Shown here: piece by piece, positions 11,986-19,850 of the stretch
How positions within the stretch are numbered: the first letter of the stretch is position 1
Layout: every line of letters begins with the position of its first letter
Assembly (NCBI GenBank): GCA_963722815.1
Contig: CAVROM010000015.1
Span: 1-22,227 of the forward strand
Reading direction: 5' to 3'
From: DASQFQ01 sp963722815
GTDB lineage: Bacteria; Actinomycetota; Thermoleophilia; Solirubrobacterales; Solirubrobacteraceae
DNA length: 22,227 nt
Notes under the pieces: model-generated
What the model was told of the DNA's origin: nothing
What the model saw: only the letters and a program-made list of their open reading frames with translations
The model's database searches: none
Program-made: the position numbers and the translations under genes

Positions 11986-13140
11986 CTAGTCGCGCCCCGC
12001 CCATTGCAGCGCCGCTCCCCCCGCGGCGAGCACGGGCGCGACCGCGGCGATCACGCCGCTCCAGCCGTGCGCCTCCCACGCGAGCCCGGGAATGAACCCG
12101 GCGAGGGCGCCCGCGCTGTAATAGAACGAGAAGTAGACCGCGCTGGCCGCGCCACGGTCGGTCGGTCCGGCGGCGGCCAGGCCGAGCTGTGCGGCGGTGA
12201 CGCCGCCGAACATGCCGAGCGTGAGGACCGCCAGCGCGACGACCGGTAGCCCGCGCTGCTCGGGGAGCGAGAGGAGCAGCCCGCAGCCGGCTACGCCGAT
12301 GCTCGCCAGTGCGACGCGGCGCCAGTCGAAGCGGTCGGCCAGCCGTCCCGCGAGCGGCGCGACGAGGCCGAGCGCCCAGAGCGAGAAGATGAGGCTCGTG
12401 GCGGTTGGGCTATAGCCGAACGGCGGCGCCTGGAGGCGGAACGACGCGTACGAGAAGACGCCGACGAACGTGTAGAACAGTGCGGCCGCCGCGATCGCGG
12501 GAACCAGCACGGCGCGGTTGGCGAGCTGCCCGGCGAGCGCGCGCCCGCGGCCAGGGGTGCGTTCGGGCTTCGGCGCCTCGGGTAGGCGGCGCCGCATGAC
12601 CACGACGCCGGCGAGCGGCAGCAGCGCGACCAGCGCGAACCCGACGCGCCAGCCGGCCACGACCGTCACGAGCCCGACCCCGACGCGCCCGACCAGCCCG
12701 CCGCCGACGAGCGCGATCGTGTAGTAGCCCATCGCACGCCCGCCCAGCGTCGGGACGAACACCTCGGCGACGTAGGGCACGCCCACCGTCAGCAGACCCG
12801 GCATGCAGGCGCCCTGCAGCGCACGGCACACGAGCAGAGCGGCGAACGTCGGCGCGGCGGCGGCGCCCAGCGTCGGCAGCACCAGCAGCCCGCTGGCGAG
12901 CAACAGCGACCGCTTGCGCCCGTAGCGGTCCGAGAGCGGCCCCCAGACCCAGCCCGCGACCGCGACGGCGAGCACGACGACCGAGACCGTCAGGCCGGCG
13001 CGCGACGGGCTGACGCCGAAGTCGCCGGCCAGCGTCGGCAGGATCGCCTGGCTGGCGTACATCGCGGCGAACATGCCCGCCGCGCCCAGCATCAGCCCGC
13101 TCATGCCCGCGGCGCGCGTCGGCGTCGCGGACGCGCTCAC
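11986..13140 (-). CDS. MFS transporter (12-TM, YnfM/AraJ-like efflux type)
   Basis: This 384-aa major facilitator permease has about 12 hydrophobic helices. Motif A (GPLSDRYGRKR) lies at 67-77 between helices 2 and 3, and a second, degenerate copy (GRLADRFDWRRV) lies in the second half. That symmetry and length fit the proton-driven DHA1-like drug or metabolite exporters. The substrate is unknown. The GTG start at 13138-13140 overlaps the livF TGA (GTGA), making it the last gene of the liv ABC operon and probably translationally coupled. An exporter in an uptake operon is unusual and could move the same or a derived metabolite out of the cell (inference). Confidence 0.88.
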   Translation of the reverse strand: MSASATPTRAAGMSGLMLGAAGMFAAMYASQAILPTLAGDFGVSPSRAGLTVSVVVLAVAVAGWVWGPLSDRYGRKRSLLLASGLLVLPTLGAAAAPTFAALLVCRALQGACMPGLLTVGVPYVAEVFVPTLGGRAMGYYTIALVGGGLVGRVGVGLVTVVAGWRVGFALVALLPLAGVVVMRRRLPEAPKPERTPGRGRALAGQLANRAVLVPAIAAAALFYTFVGVFSYASFRLQAPPFGYSPTATSLIFSLWALGLVAPLAGRLADRFDWRRVALASIGVAGCGLLLSLPEQRGLPVVALAVLTLGMFGGVTAAQLGLAAAGPTDRGAASAVYFSFYYSAGALAGFIPGLAWEAHGWSGVIAAVAPVLAAGGAALQWAGRD

Positions 13141-13832
13141 GACACGCCGAGATAGGCCTCGCGGATGCGCGGGTCCTCGAGCAGCGAGGCGCTCTCACCG
13201 GATGCGATCACGCGCCCGTTCTCGAGCACGTAGCCGTGCGACGCCACCTCGAGCGCGGCGTCGACGTCCTGCTCGACGAGCAGCACCGCGGTGCCCGCCT
13301 CGGTGACGCCGACCAGGCGCTCGAGGATCTGCTCGACGAGGTTCGGTGCGAGGCCGAGCGACAGCTCGTCGATCATGATCAGCCTGGGGTCGGCCATCAA
13401 CCCGCGTGCGATCGCGCACATCTGCTGCTCACCGCCCGACATGCTTCCCGTCACTTGGTCGAGGCGCTCGCCGAGGCGCGGGAACAGCTCCACCGCGCGA
13501 TCGACGTCGGCCTCGCCGCCGCGCGCGTAGGCGCCCACGCGCAGGTTCTCCCGCACGGTCAGCCCCGCGAACAGACGGCGCCCCTCGGGAACGTGCGCGA
13601 TCCCCGCGGCGACGATGTCCTCGGGCGCGCGCCCGAGCTGCGACTCGCCCCCGAAGCGCACGTCGCCGGCGGTCGGCGCGATCATCCCGGAGATCGCGCG
13701 CAGCAGCGTCGTTTTGCCCGCGCCGTTGGAGCCGACGAGCGCGACGACCTGGCGCTCGCCCACCTCGAGGTCGACGTCCCACAGCACCTGCACGGCGCCG
13801 TAGCCGGCGGTCAGGCCGGACACCTCAAGCAT
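13137..13832 (-). CDS. livF: branched-chain amino acid-type ABC transporter ATPase LivF
   Basis: This 231-aa ATPase powers the liv-type importer at the inner face of the membrane. Walker A is GSNGAGKT at 34-41, the ABC signature is MSGGEQQ at 131-137, and Walker B is LIMIDE at 151-156, followed by LSLGLAP. The usual DEPSLG proline is Leu here (DELSLG), a variant I recall in actinobacterial homologues. HVPEGRRLF near 80-88 and the short C-terminus (EAYLGVS) are typical of LivF. The ATG at 13830-13832 overlaps the end of livG by 8 nt. The protein pairs with LivG to form the nucleotide-binding dimer. Confidence 0.93.
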   Translation of the reverse strand: MLEVSGLTAGYGAVQVLWDVDLEVGERQVVALVGSNGAGKTTLLRAISGMIAPTAGDVRFGGESQLGRAPEDIVAAGIAHVPEGRRLFAGLTVRENLRVGAYARGGEADVDRAVELFPRLGERLDQVTGSMSGGEQQMCAIARGLMADPRLIMIDELSLGLAPNLVEQILERLVGVTEAGTAVLLVEQDVDAALEVASHGYVLENGRVIASGESASLLEDPRIREAYLGVS

Positions 13833-14592
13833 CGGCGTCCTCCTGGTGCTCGCGCATCCGGCGCGCGTAGCGCTTGCCGAGGTAGGCCTCGATCACGCGC
13901 TCGTCCTCGACGACCTCCTGCGGGGGCCCGTGCACGAGCTCGGCGCCCTCGTGCATCACGAGCACGCTGGTCGAGACGGACATGATCGCCTTCATGACGT
14001 GCTCGACGACGAGGATGGCGATGCCCTCCTCGTTGAGCGAGCGGATCAGGTCGAGCGCGCCGCCGATCTCCCCGGGCCGCAACCCGGCCATCACCTCGTC
14101 GAGCAGCAGCAGGCGCGGGCGCATCGCCAGCGCCTTGGCGAACTCCAGCCGCCGCGCGTCCGCCACGCTGAGGTTGCCCGGCTGCGCTCCGGCCTGGTCG
14201 CCGAGCCCCACGCGCTCAAGCACCTCGTCGGCGCGGGCAAGCGCGTCGCGGGTCGACCCGGCGCGCTCCGGCCCGAACATCGATCCGATCGCGACGTTCT
14301 CGGCCACGGTCAGGTTGCGGAACGGCTTGACGATCTGGAACGTACGGGCGACACGCGCGTCCGCGATCACCCACGGCTTGGCGCCGGTGACGTCGCGACC
14401 CCCGACCGCGACGCGCCCCGCGGAAGGCTTGACGTGGCCGGTGATGAGGTTGATGAGCGTGCTCTTGCCGGCGCCGTTGGGCCCGATGACCCCGAGCGTC
14501 TCCGCCTCGTCGAGGCTGAAGCTGACGTCCTTGACGGCGTCCAGCCCGCCGAAGCGGCGGCCCAGTCCCTCGACCTCGAGCACGGCGCTCAC
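13825..14592 (-). CDS. livG: branched-chain amino acid-type ABC transporter ATPase LivG
   Basis: This 255-aa ATPase is the partner of LivF. Walker A is GPNGAGKS at 37-44, the signature region is LSVADARRLEFAKALAM at about 141-157, and Walker B is LLLLDE at 161-166, followed by VMAGLRP. ARTFQIVKPFRNLTVAENV near 82-100 is the diagnostic LivG Q-loop region. The signature lacks the classic SGGQ, a form I recall in other actinobacterial LivG proteins, so I do not regard it as defective. I start it at the GTG at 14590-14592 (Val-Ser-Ala-Val-Leu-Glu-Val), which overlaps the livM TGA; the longer open frame upstream is shadow sequence inside livM. Its end overlaps livF. Confidence 0.92.
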   Translation of the reverse strand: MSAVLEVEGLGRRFGGLDAVKDVSFSLDEAETLGVIGPNGAGKSTLINLITGHVKPSAGRVAVGGRDVTGAKPWVIADARVARTFQIVKPFRNLTVAENVAIGSMFGPERAGSTRDALARADEVLERVGLGDQAGAQPGNLSVADARRLEFAKALAMRPRLLLLDEVMAGLRPGEIGGALDLIRSLNEEGIAILVVEHVMKAIMSVSTSVLVMHEGAELVHGPPQEVVEDERVIEAYLGKRYARRMREHQEDADA

Positions 14593-15620
14593 AGCCGGTA
14601 CGCCCTGACCGTGTCGAGCAGCGAGATGCGCCGCTGCCTCCACGCGTCGCGCGTGAACGACACGATGCCCATCGGCAGCAGCACGACCGCGATCACGATG
14701 ATCGCGCCGAAGATGATCGTGTGCAGGTCGGTGTAGTGCGTGCGCAGCCACTCCGACAGGAACTGCAAGGCCACCGCGCCGATCACGGGCCCGAGCACCG
14801 TGCCGGTGCCCCCGATCACGGCCATGACCACCATCAGCACGGTGATGTCGATGTCGAACAGGCGCTGCGGGTAGATCGTCACCTGCTGGAAGGCGTAGAT
14901 CGCGCCCGCCAGCGCGGTCAGCAGGCCCGCGAGCGCGAAGGCGGTGACCTTCAGCCGCGTCGTGTTGACGCCCGCCGCCGCGGCCGCCTCCTCGTCCTGC
15001 GCAATCGCGCGCAGGCCGTAGCCGAAGCGGTTGCGCGCCACCAGCCAGACGACGCCCGTGGCCAGCAGCGCGAGCGCCAGGAAGTAGAAGTAGAAGCCGG
15101 TGTTGCCGGGGTACGAGGTCACGGCGTCGGCGCCCACGGCGGGCACGGTGATGCCCGAGTTGCCGCCGGTCAACCCATCGAGGTTGACCACGAGCTCGCG
15201 CGTGCCCTCGGCGACGCCGAGCGTGGCGATCGCGAAGTAGTGGCCGCGCAGGCGCAGCACCGGGAGGCCGACGAGCACCGCGAAGGCGACGCCGACGAGC
15301 CCTGCGATCGGCAGCGCGCCCCAGAACGGCACGCCGGACTTCGCCATCAGGATCGCGGTCGTGTAGCCGCCGAGGCCGAAGAACGCGGCGTTGCCGAAGC
15401 TCGCGTAGCCGGCGAAGCCGCCGATCAGGTTCCAGCCCTGGGCGAGCGTGATGAACATGAACACCCCGGCCACCGTGCGCTGCTCGCTCGACAGCAGGAA
15501 GTACTGCGGCAGCAGCGCGACTACCACCAGACCGGCGACGCCGAGCCCGGCGAGCACGAGCGTCCGCGGGCGCAGCGTTCGCGAGCGGGACGGCGCGGCG
15601 GCGGTCGAGGCGGTGGCCAT
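14589..15620 (-). CDS. livM: branched-chain amino acid-type ABC transporter permease LivM
   Basis: This 343-aa membrane permease has about 8-10 hydrophobic segments. Conserved LivM stretches include GWNLIGGFAGYASFGNAAFFGLGGYTTA near 63-90, the EAA-like cytoplasmic loop GLRAIAQDEEAAAAAGVNTTRLK in the second half, and GGTGTVLGPVIGA. It forms the translocation pore together with LivH. The ATG at 15618-15620 overlaps the livH stop by one base (TGATG), and its own stop overlaps the livG GTG. The N-terminal tail of about 20 residues is Ala/Ser/Arg-rich and cytosolic. Confidence 0.93.
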   Translation of the reverse strand: MATASTAAAPSRSRTLRPRTLVLAGLGVAGLVVVALLPQYFLLSSEQRTVAGVFMFITLAQGWNLIGGFAGYASFGNAAFFGLGGYTTAILMAKSGVPFWGALPIAGLVGVAFAVLVGLPVLRLRGHYFAIATLGVAEGTRELVVNLDGLTGGNSGITVPAVGADAVTSYPGNTGFYFYFLALALLATGVVWLVARNRFGYGLRAIAQDEEAAAAAGVNTTRLKVTAFALAGLLTALAGAIYAFQQVTIYPQRLFDIDITVLMVVMAVIGGTGTVLGPVIGAVALQFLSEWLRTHYTDLHTIIFGAIIVIAVVLLPMGIVSFTRDAWRQRRISLLDTVRAYRL

Positions 15621-16504
15621 CAGATCTCCACCCGCGCCTCGTAGTAGGGCTTGCCGATCAGCCCGGAGGGACGGACCAGGAGCACGGCGACGAGCACCGC
15701 GAACGCGACCGCGTTGATCAGCGTCCCGCCCAGGTACTGGCCGGACCACGCCTGCACGACGCCCAGCACGAGGCCGCCGGCCAGCGCTCCCCACATGTTG
15801 CCCAGGCCCCCGAGCACCGCGATCACGAAGCTCTGGAGCGTGAACGGTCCGGCGTCGGCGGGGCTGAACGTGTCGACCGTCCCGTAGATCGCGCCCGCGG
15901 CGCCGGCCAGGCCCGCCGCGATCCCGAACGTCAGTCCGTAGACGCGCCGCACCTTGATGCCCATGAGCCGCGCCGCGCCGCGATCCATGCCCGTCGACTT
16001 GATCGCGAGCCCCAGCCGCGTGCGGTCCATGAACCACACGAGGCCCATCGTGAAGCCGATCGCGAGCACGAACGCGATCAGCCGGCCGTAGGGCACCCGC
16101 AGCGCGCCGATCGAGAACGCGTCGGAGCCGTAGGACGTGTGGATCGAGCGGAAGTCGCCCGTGAACAAGAGCACGAGCATGTTCACCAGGATCAGGCTGA
16201 GGCCGAACGTCAGCAGCAGCGTCATCCAGATCGGGGCGTTGACGACGAGGTTGATCAGATAGCGCTGGAGCACGTAGCCGAACGCGAAGAGCCCGACCGC
16301 GGCGACCACCATCCCGAGCAGCGGCGGAACGCCGGCGCTCGCCTGCAGCTTCCACGCCGTGTAGGCGCCGATCAGCACGAACGCGCCGTGCGACAGGTTG
16401 ACGATGTTCATGACCCCCCAGACCAGCGAGAAGCCGACCGCGACAAGGGCGAGCAGTCCGCCCTGGAGCAGCCCGTTCACGGTGGCCTGGAGGAACTGGG
16501 TCAT
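15620..16504 (-). CDS. livH: branched-chain amino acid-type ABC transporter permease LivH
   Basis: This 294-aa permease has the typical LivH start (QGGLLALVAVGFSLVWGVMNIVNLSHGAF at about 15-43). It also carries the loop GLAIKSTGMDRGAARLMGIKVRRV and a late GGLGNMWGALAGGLVLG segment. It forms the membrane channel with LivM. The ATG at 16502-16504 is 13 nt downstream of the livK stop. No strong ribosome-binding site precedes it, so reinitiation from livK is likely (inference). Confidence 0.93.
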   Translation of the reverse strand: MTQFLQATVNGLLQGGLLALVAVGFSLVWGVMNIVNLSHGAFVLIGAYTAWKLQASAGVPPLLGMVVAAVGLFAFGYVLQRYLINLVVNAPIWMTLLLTFGLSLILVNMLVLLFTGDFRSIHTSYGSDAFSIGALRVPYGRLIAFVLAIGFTMGLVWFMDRTRLGLAIKSTGMDRGAARLMGIKVRRVYGLTFGIAAGLAGAAGAIYGTVDTFSPADAGPFTLQSFVIAVLGGLGNMWGALAGGLVLGVVQAWSGQYLGGTLINAVAFAVLVAVLLVRPSGLIGKPYYEARVEI

Positions 16505-16517
16505 GCGCGCGCGCCGC

Positions 16518-17756
16518 TCAGCCGGCCGGCCACTTGAGCTTGGTCTGCGCCTGCTCGTTGGGGTAGACGGTCACCGGGTGGCCGCCCTTGATCTGGATCG
16601 CGGACATCGGCTTGTCCGCGTTCTTGCCGCTGTCGTCGAACTTGATCGGGCCGAAGAACGAGTCCTCGTCGATGCCGGCAATCGCGTCGCGGACCTTCAT
16701 GGGATCCGTCGACCTGGCCTTCTCGACGCCCAGCACCAGCGCGAGGCACGCGGCGGCCGCCTCGGCGCTGTGGTACTCGGCGGCCTCGCCGAAGCGCTTC
16801 TCGTACTGCCCCGCATAGTCCTTCGCGGTCCCGAACACCTTGTCCTTGCCGGTCGAGTCGGCGGTCCACTGGGTCGACCCGATGACGCCCTCCGCGTTCT
16901 TGCCGAGCGCCTTGACGAAATCCGGCGTCGGCGGCGCGACCGTCTCCCCGAAGCCCTTCGGGTTGAGGCCGAGCTCCTTGCTCTGCTTGACGGCCGCGAT
17001 CCCCTCCTCGACGTGGGCTGAGACGAGGATCACGTCCGGCTTCTTGGGCCGGATCTTCGTCAGCGCGGACGACACGTTGGTCACGTGCTGGGGGACCTCC
17101 TCCTGCGCCACGACCTTCATGCCCTGCTTGCGCGCCTCGTCGGCGCCGCCCTTGCCGGCGGTCTTCGAGAAGCCATCGTCGGCCGAGATGATGGCGACGG
17201 TCTTCGGCTTCGGCGTGGCGTTGTCGGCGAGCGCCTTGACGATCACGGCGAGGTATGAGGTCGCCGGCGAGAGCACCGCGAACGTGTTCTTGTAGCCCTT
17301 GGTGAAGATCGCGTTGTCGGCGCCGGATGAGTCGACCATCACCTGGCCGTTGCGCTCCACGACCGCCGAGGCGGCCTCGGTGGAAGGCGATCCGTAGGGG
17401 CCGAGGATCAGCTTGTTGCCGGAGTCGTTGAACTGGTCGACGAGCTGCGCGGCCGCGTCGGGCTGGGACTTGTCGTCCTTGAAGGTGATCGCGAGCTTGC
17501 GCTTCGCGTCGCCGACCGCGACGCCTCCGGCCTGGTTGACCTTCTCCTGGCAGAACTGGTAGCCGAACTTCGTGAGCCGGCCTTCCTTGGCGAGCGAGCC
17601 GGTCAGCGACAGCGCGGCGCCGATCTTGATCGGCCCGCTCTCCCCGCCTCCTCCTCCGCCGCCCGCGTTGCCCTGGCCCTTGCCGCAGCCCGCCACCACA
17701 AGCGCCAGCGCGGCGGCGATCGCCGCGATCGATCGAATCCCGACCCGTCCCTGCAT
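16518..17756 (-). CDS. livK: substrate-binding lipoprotein LivK of the liv-type ABC transporter
   Basis: This 412-aa extracytoplasmic binding protein is first in its operon. Residues 1-24 form a lipoprotein signal with lipobox VAGC, so Cys24 is lipidated, followed by a glycine-rich linker at about 31-38. The mature part is a type I periplasmic-binding fold: IKIGAALSLTGSLAKEG, LILGPYGSPSTEAASAV, VAIISADDGFSKTAGKG, and DVILVSAHVEEGIAAVKQ. The HAAT family binds branched-chain amino acids, but also amides, urea and aromatic acids, so the ligand is not certain. The ATG is supported by a strong Shine-Dalgarno sequence 4 nt upstream. Confidence 0.93.
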   Translation of the reverse strand: MQGRVGIRSIAAIAAALALVVAGCGKGQGNAGGGGGGGESGPIKIGAALSLTGSLAKEGRLTKFGYQFCQEKVNQAGGVAVGDAKRKLAITFKDDKSQPDAAAQLVDQFNDSGNKLILGPYGSPSTEAASAVVERNGQVMVDSSGADNAIFTKGYKNTFAVLSPATSYLAVIVKALADNATPKPKTVAIISADDGFSKTAGKGGADEARKQGMKVVAQEEVPQHVTNVSSALTKIRPKKPDVILVSAHVEEGIAAVKQSKELGLNPKGFGETVAPPTPDFVKALGKNAEGVIGSTQWTADSTGKDKVFGTAKDYAGQYEKRFGEAAEYHSAEAAAACLALVLGVEKARSTDPMKVRDAIAGIDEDSFFGPIKFDDSGKNADKPMSAIQIKGGHPVTVYPNEQAQTKLKWPAG

Positions 17757-17760
17757 ACCG

Positions 17761-17769
17761 CCTCCTCCC
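17761..17769 (-). promoter_or_regulatory. strong ribosome-binding site of livK
   Basis: GGGAGGAGG on the minus strand ends 4 nt before the livK ATG. It is the best Shine-Dalgarno match in the window, as expected for a binding protein made in excess of the permeases. The liv promoter must lie between here and about 17843, but I see no convincing -35/-10 pair. Confidence 0.8.
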
Positions 17770-17843
17770 AGCGGATGGCCCCTGCGCCAAGCCGTACCCG
17801 GCGCTTGCCTGAGTAAACGAGCGGTGTCAGCCGCGCCACGGCG

Positions 17844-17866
17844 AGCACGGCGGCTTCCTGCGTGCT
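17844..17866 (-). terminator. possible stem-loop at the end of the NTF2-like gene
   Basis: AGCACG (17844-17849) and CGTGCT (17861-17866) form a 6-bp stem with an 11-nt loop that takes in part of the stop codon. It could end the NTF2-like transcript before livK, which is on the same strand. The stem is short and lacks a U-tract. Confidence 0.3.
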
Positions 17867-18542
17867 AGCCCGGGCTCCAGCGAGCGGCGGCGTCGAGCGC
17901 GTCGGCCGGCGTCGGGTACGGCTCGACGCGGCGCACGCGCTCGCCCGCGAACGTGAGCACGAGGTTGACGGGCGTGACGCGGCCGCCGAGGTGGTACGCC
18001 GCCGCCACCACGAGCGCCTCGAACGTCTCGCCGAGCACCTCGACGTCGTCGAGCCGCGTGCCCTCGAGCCGTTGCGCGAACGCGCGCCCGTCGCCGGTGA
18101 AGATCCGCAGCCAGCCCGCTTTGTCGCCGCGGTTGAAGGCGAGCATCGCGCGGCACAGCAGCTCGAGCTTGTGGCTGCGCGTCGTCTCGCTCAGCACCGC
18201 CAGCCCTTCGTCGAGCGGGTAGCCGCGATAGTGCGTCGCGCGGCCGCCGTGCAGCGTCCAGATCTCGATCCGCTCGGGCGCGGCGCCGCTGCGGCGGCTG
18301 AACGCGAGCACGTGCTCCTCGATGCCGACGAGCAGGTCGATCGACACCGCGGTCAGGTGCCAGGTGCCGCCGGAGCCGCCGGCCAGCGTCTGCTGCATGG
18401 AGTTCGCCTTCGCGGCCCCGAACGTGTCCCAGCGCACGTCGGGCGCGAGCACCTCGGCGGCGGTCGCGACATCGCCACTGTTCCACGCGTCATAGAGGCG
18501 GCGGATCAGCTCGAGCGGCTCCTGCGCGGCGGTGGCGCGCAT
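17865..18542 (-). CDS. tandem NTF2/SnoaL-like domain protein
   Basis: This 225-aa protein seems to hold two SnoaL-type (NTF2-like cone) domains. The first, about 5-115, has ELIRRLYDAWNSGDVATAAEVLAPDVRWDTFG. The second, about 125-222, begins KLELLCRAMLAFNRGDKAGWLRIFTGDG. Each opens with the typical helix followed by the N-x-G-D turn. The fold occurs in isomerases, hydratases, cyclases and binding proteins; the reaction is unknown. The ATG at 18540-18542 is chosen because the protein starts just before the first helix and a -10 box (TAGCGT) ends 7 nt upstream. A longer open frame upstream is antisense to the neighbouring kinase-like gene. It is divergent from that gene, with 34 bp between starts. 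Confidence 0.82.
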   Translation of the reverse strand: MRATAAQEPLELIRRLYDAWNSGDVATAAEVLAPDVRWDTFGAAKANSMQQTLAGGSGGTWHLTAVSIDLLVGIEEHVLAFSRRSGAAPERIEIWTLHGGRATHYRGYPLDEGLAVLSETTRSHKLELLCRAMLAFNRGDKAGWLRIFTGDGRAFAQRLEGTRLDDVEVLGETFEALVVAAAYHLGGRVTPVNLVLTFAGERVRRVEPYPTPADALDAAARWSPG

Positions 18543-18576
18543 GGGAGAAACGCTAGCGGAGGCGATACTCGGTCGA
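18543..18576. promoter_or_regulatory. overlapping divergent leaderless promoters
   Basis: The gap between the two start codons is only 34 bp and holds a -10 box for each direction. For the minus-strand NTF2-like gene TAGCGT (18550-18555) ends 7 nt before ATG, with a weak -35 TTCGAC (18572-18577) 16 nt upstream. For the plus-strand kinase-like gene GATACT (18564-18569) ends 7 nt before ATG. Neither gene has a Shine-Dalgarno sequence. The minus-strand -35 lies at the plus-strand start codon, so the two may compete. Confidence 0.5.
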
Positions 18577-19032
18577 ATGCGCGTCTTGATCACCGGCATG
18601 TCCGGCGTTGGGAAGTCGGCGCTCGTGCATGAGCTCCGGCAGCGTGGACAGCGGGCGTTCGACGCGGACGAGGACGGCTTCAGCGAGCCGCGTGCCGACG
18701 GTCGGTGGGGCTGGCGCGCATAGCGGGTCACCGAGCTGCTGGAGGAGCAAGGTGACGGGCCGCTCTTCTTCGCCGGCTGCTCCGAGGAGCAGGCGGCGCT
18801 GCCGTTCGACTACCGGGTGCTGCTGACCGCGCCGGTCGACGTCCTGCTCGAGCGTCTCCAGACCCGCACCGGCGACCGCTACGGCCAGAGCCCGGCGGAG
18901 GAGGCGCAGGTCCTCGCCGACCTCGGGGAGGTCGAGCCGCTGCTCCGCCGTTCGGCCGACCTCGTCCTCGAGACGATCGAGCCGCCAGAGCGCGTCGCGG
19001 ACGTGTTGCTGAGGCGACTGGCAGAGCCTTGA
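18577..19032 (+). pseudogene. P-loop nucleoside/shikimate-kinase-like gene with an internal TAG
   Basis: The frame from the ATG at 18577 gives an NTP-binding protein: RVLITGMSGVGKSALVHELRQRG (Walker A GMSGVGKS near residues 7-14), then DADEDGFSEPRADGRWGWRA. It then hits TAG at 18721-18723. The same frame continues without interruption for another 102 codons (RVTELLEEQGDGPLFFAGCS ... VLLTAPVDVLLERLQTRTGDRYGQS ... VEPLLRRSADLVLETI) to the TGA at 19030-19032, giving a full length of 151 aa. That matches small actinobacterial AAA/kinase-like proteins, in which I recall an acidic residue at about this position, so GAG to TAG is plausible. As written, the product is truncated to 48 aa and lacks the base-binding and lid parts. 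Sequencing error or suppression cannot be excluded. Confidence 0.8.
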
Positions 19033-19058
19033 AGCTGCCCAGCGAAGCCGGTTAGGCT
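19029..19058 (+). promoter_or_regulatory. promoter of the 63-aa membrane protein gene
   Basis: TTGAAG (19029-19034) and TAGGCT (19053-19058) are 18 nt apart, and the -10 box ends 7 nt before the ATG at 19066. This is the best-formed -35/-10 pair in the window and predicts a leaderless transcript. The -35 overlaps the last codons of the interrupted kinase-like gene. Confidence 0.6.
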
Positions 19059-19065
19059 CGTCGAG

Positions 19066-19257
19066 ATGCTCGCGTCTTGGCGTCACTGGCAGCTAACGCA
19101 CGTGCGCTGGATCTGGGTGAGCGTCTACCTGGGAGCCGGCGTCGCCGCACTCGTGCTCGGGGCTGGAGTCGGGAGCGCCCTGATCGGCGCTGCGGTCGCT
19201 CTCCCGGTGGTCGGCGGGCTCGAGCTCTGGTTCCGTCGCCGGCACTCCGCGCGTTAG
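19066..19257 (+). CDS. small membrane protein of unknown function
   Basis: I do not recognise this 63-aa protein. It has two likely membrane helices, about 13-33 (VRWIWVSVYLGAGVAALVLGA) and 36-53 (GSALIGAAVALPVVGGLE), and a positively charged tail (WFRRRHSAR) likely to sit in the cytoplasm. A well-placed promoter immediately upstream supports it as a real gene despite its size. Its TAG overlaps the TAA of the convergent acetyltransferase gene (TTAG). Confidence 0.6.
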   Translation: MLASWRHWQLTHVRWIWVSVYLGAGVAALVLGAGVGSALIGAAVALPVVGGLELWFRRRHSAR

Positions 19258-19844
19258 CGCGGATCGCGCCACATGGAGCCGAGGGTCGGACCGCCGCCCG
19301 GCGCCGCGAACTCCCCGATGAGCTCGAAGCCTGCGCGCTCGTAGCGCCGATCGTTGGCGCGGTTGCTCGACTCGAGGTAGGCGGGCATGCGGAGCTCGTC
19401 GAGTTGCGCGAGGTTCGCGGCGAGCAGCGTCATGCCCTTGCCCTGGCCGCGGTGGTCGGGGTGCGTCCCGAGCAGGCTGAGGTAGTGGTGCGGCGTGTCG
19501 TGGGGGTGGTGGGCCTCGAAGCGCTCGAGCAGCGTCAGCACGTCGTCGGCATGCGAGCCGACCAGCTCGCGTAGCAGCGGCTCGACCTTCGCCTCGTCCT
19601 CGGCGCTCAGCTCGGGCTCGCCCGCGGGGATCCACAGCGCGGCCGCGCCGCCGTCCTCGGTCATCCGCGTCCACCCGTACGGGATGGCACTGCCCACGAA
19701 CAGCCCCCACCAGGCGCGGTACTGCTCCATCCGGGCGTCGGGATCCGGGAACGCCCGGCTCCAGGCTGGGTCGTCGAAGAACGCGAGCGAGAACAGCTCG
19801 ACGACCTGCTCCGCGTCCGCTTCGGTCACCCGCTTGATCGGCAC
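19254..19844 (-). CDS. GNAT family N-acetyltransferase
   Basis: This 196-aa acyl-CoA-dependent acetyltransferase has the GNAT core in its C-terminal half. YLSLLGTHPDHRGQGKGMTLL at about 121-141 includes the pyrophosphate-binding RGQGKG at 132-137. It is followed by AYLESSNRANDRRYERAGFELIG, the typical motif B region. The N-terminal half (FFDDPAWSRAFPDPDARMEQYRAWW) is of the kind seen in stand-alone acetyltransferases acting on small amines. The substrate is unknown. I prefer the GTG at 19842-19844: the protein then starts Pro-Ile-Lys-Arg-Val-Thr-Glu-Ala-Asp, and a -10 box lies 6 nt upstream. An ATG at 19893-19895 would add 17 unlikely residues and collide with the divergent VOC gene. Confidence 0.9.
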   Translation of the reverse strand: MPIKRVTEADAEQVVELFSLAFFDDPAWSRAFPDPDARMEQYRAWWGLFVGSAIPYGWTRMTEDGGAAALWIPAGEPELSAEDEAKVEPLLRELVGSHADDVLTLLERFEAHHPHDTPHHYLSLLGTHPDHRGQGKGMTLLAANLAQLDELRMPAYLESSNRANDRRYERAGFELIGEFAAPGGGPTLGSMWRDPR

Positions 19845-19850
19845 GGCGCG

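Noticed and set aside
13137..14592. Defective LivF and LivG because of DELSLG and the absence of a classic SGGQ signature in LivG
   Set aside because: Both variants are, to my knowledge, common in LivF/LivG of actinobacteria, and Walker A, Walker B and the Q-loop regions are intact.
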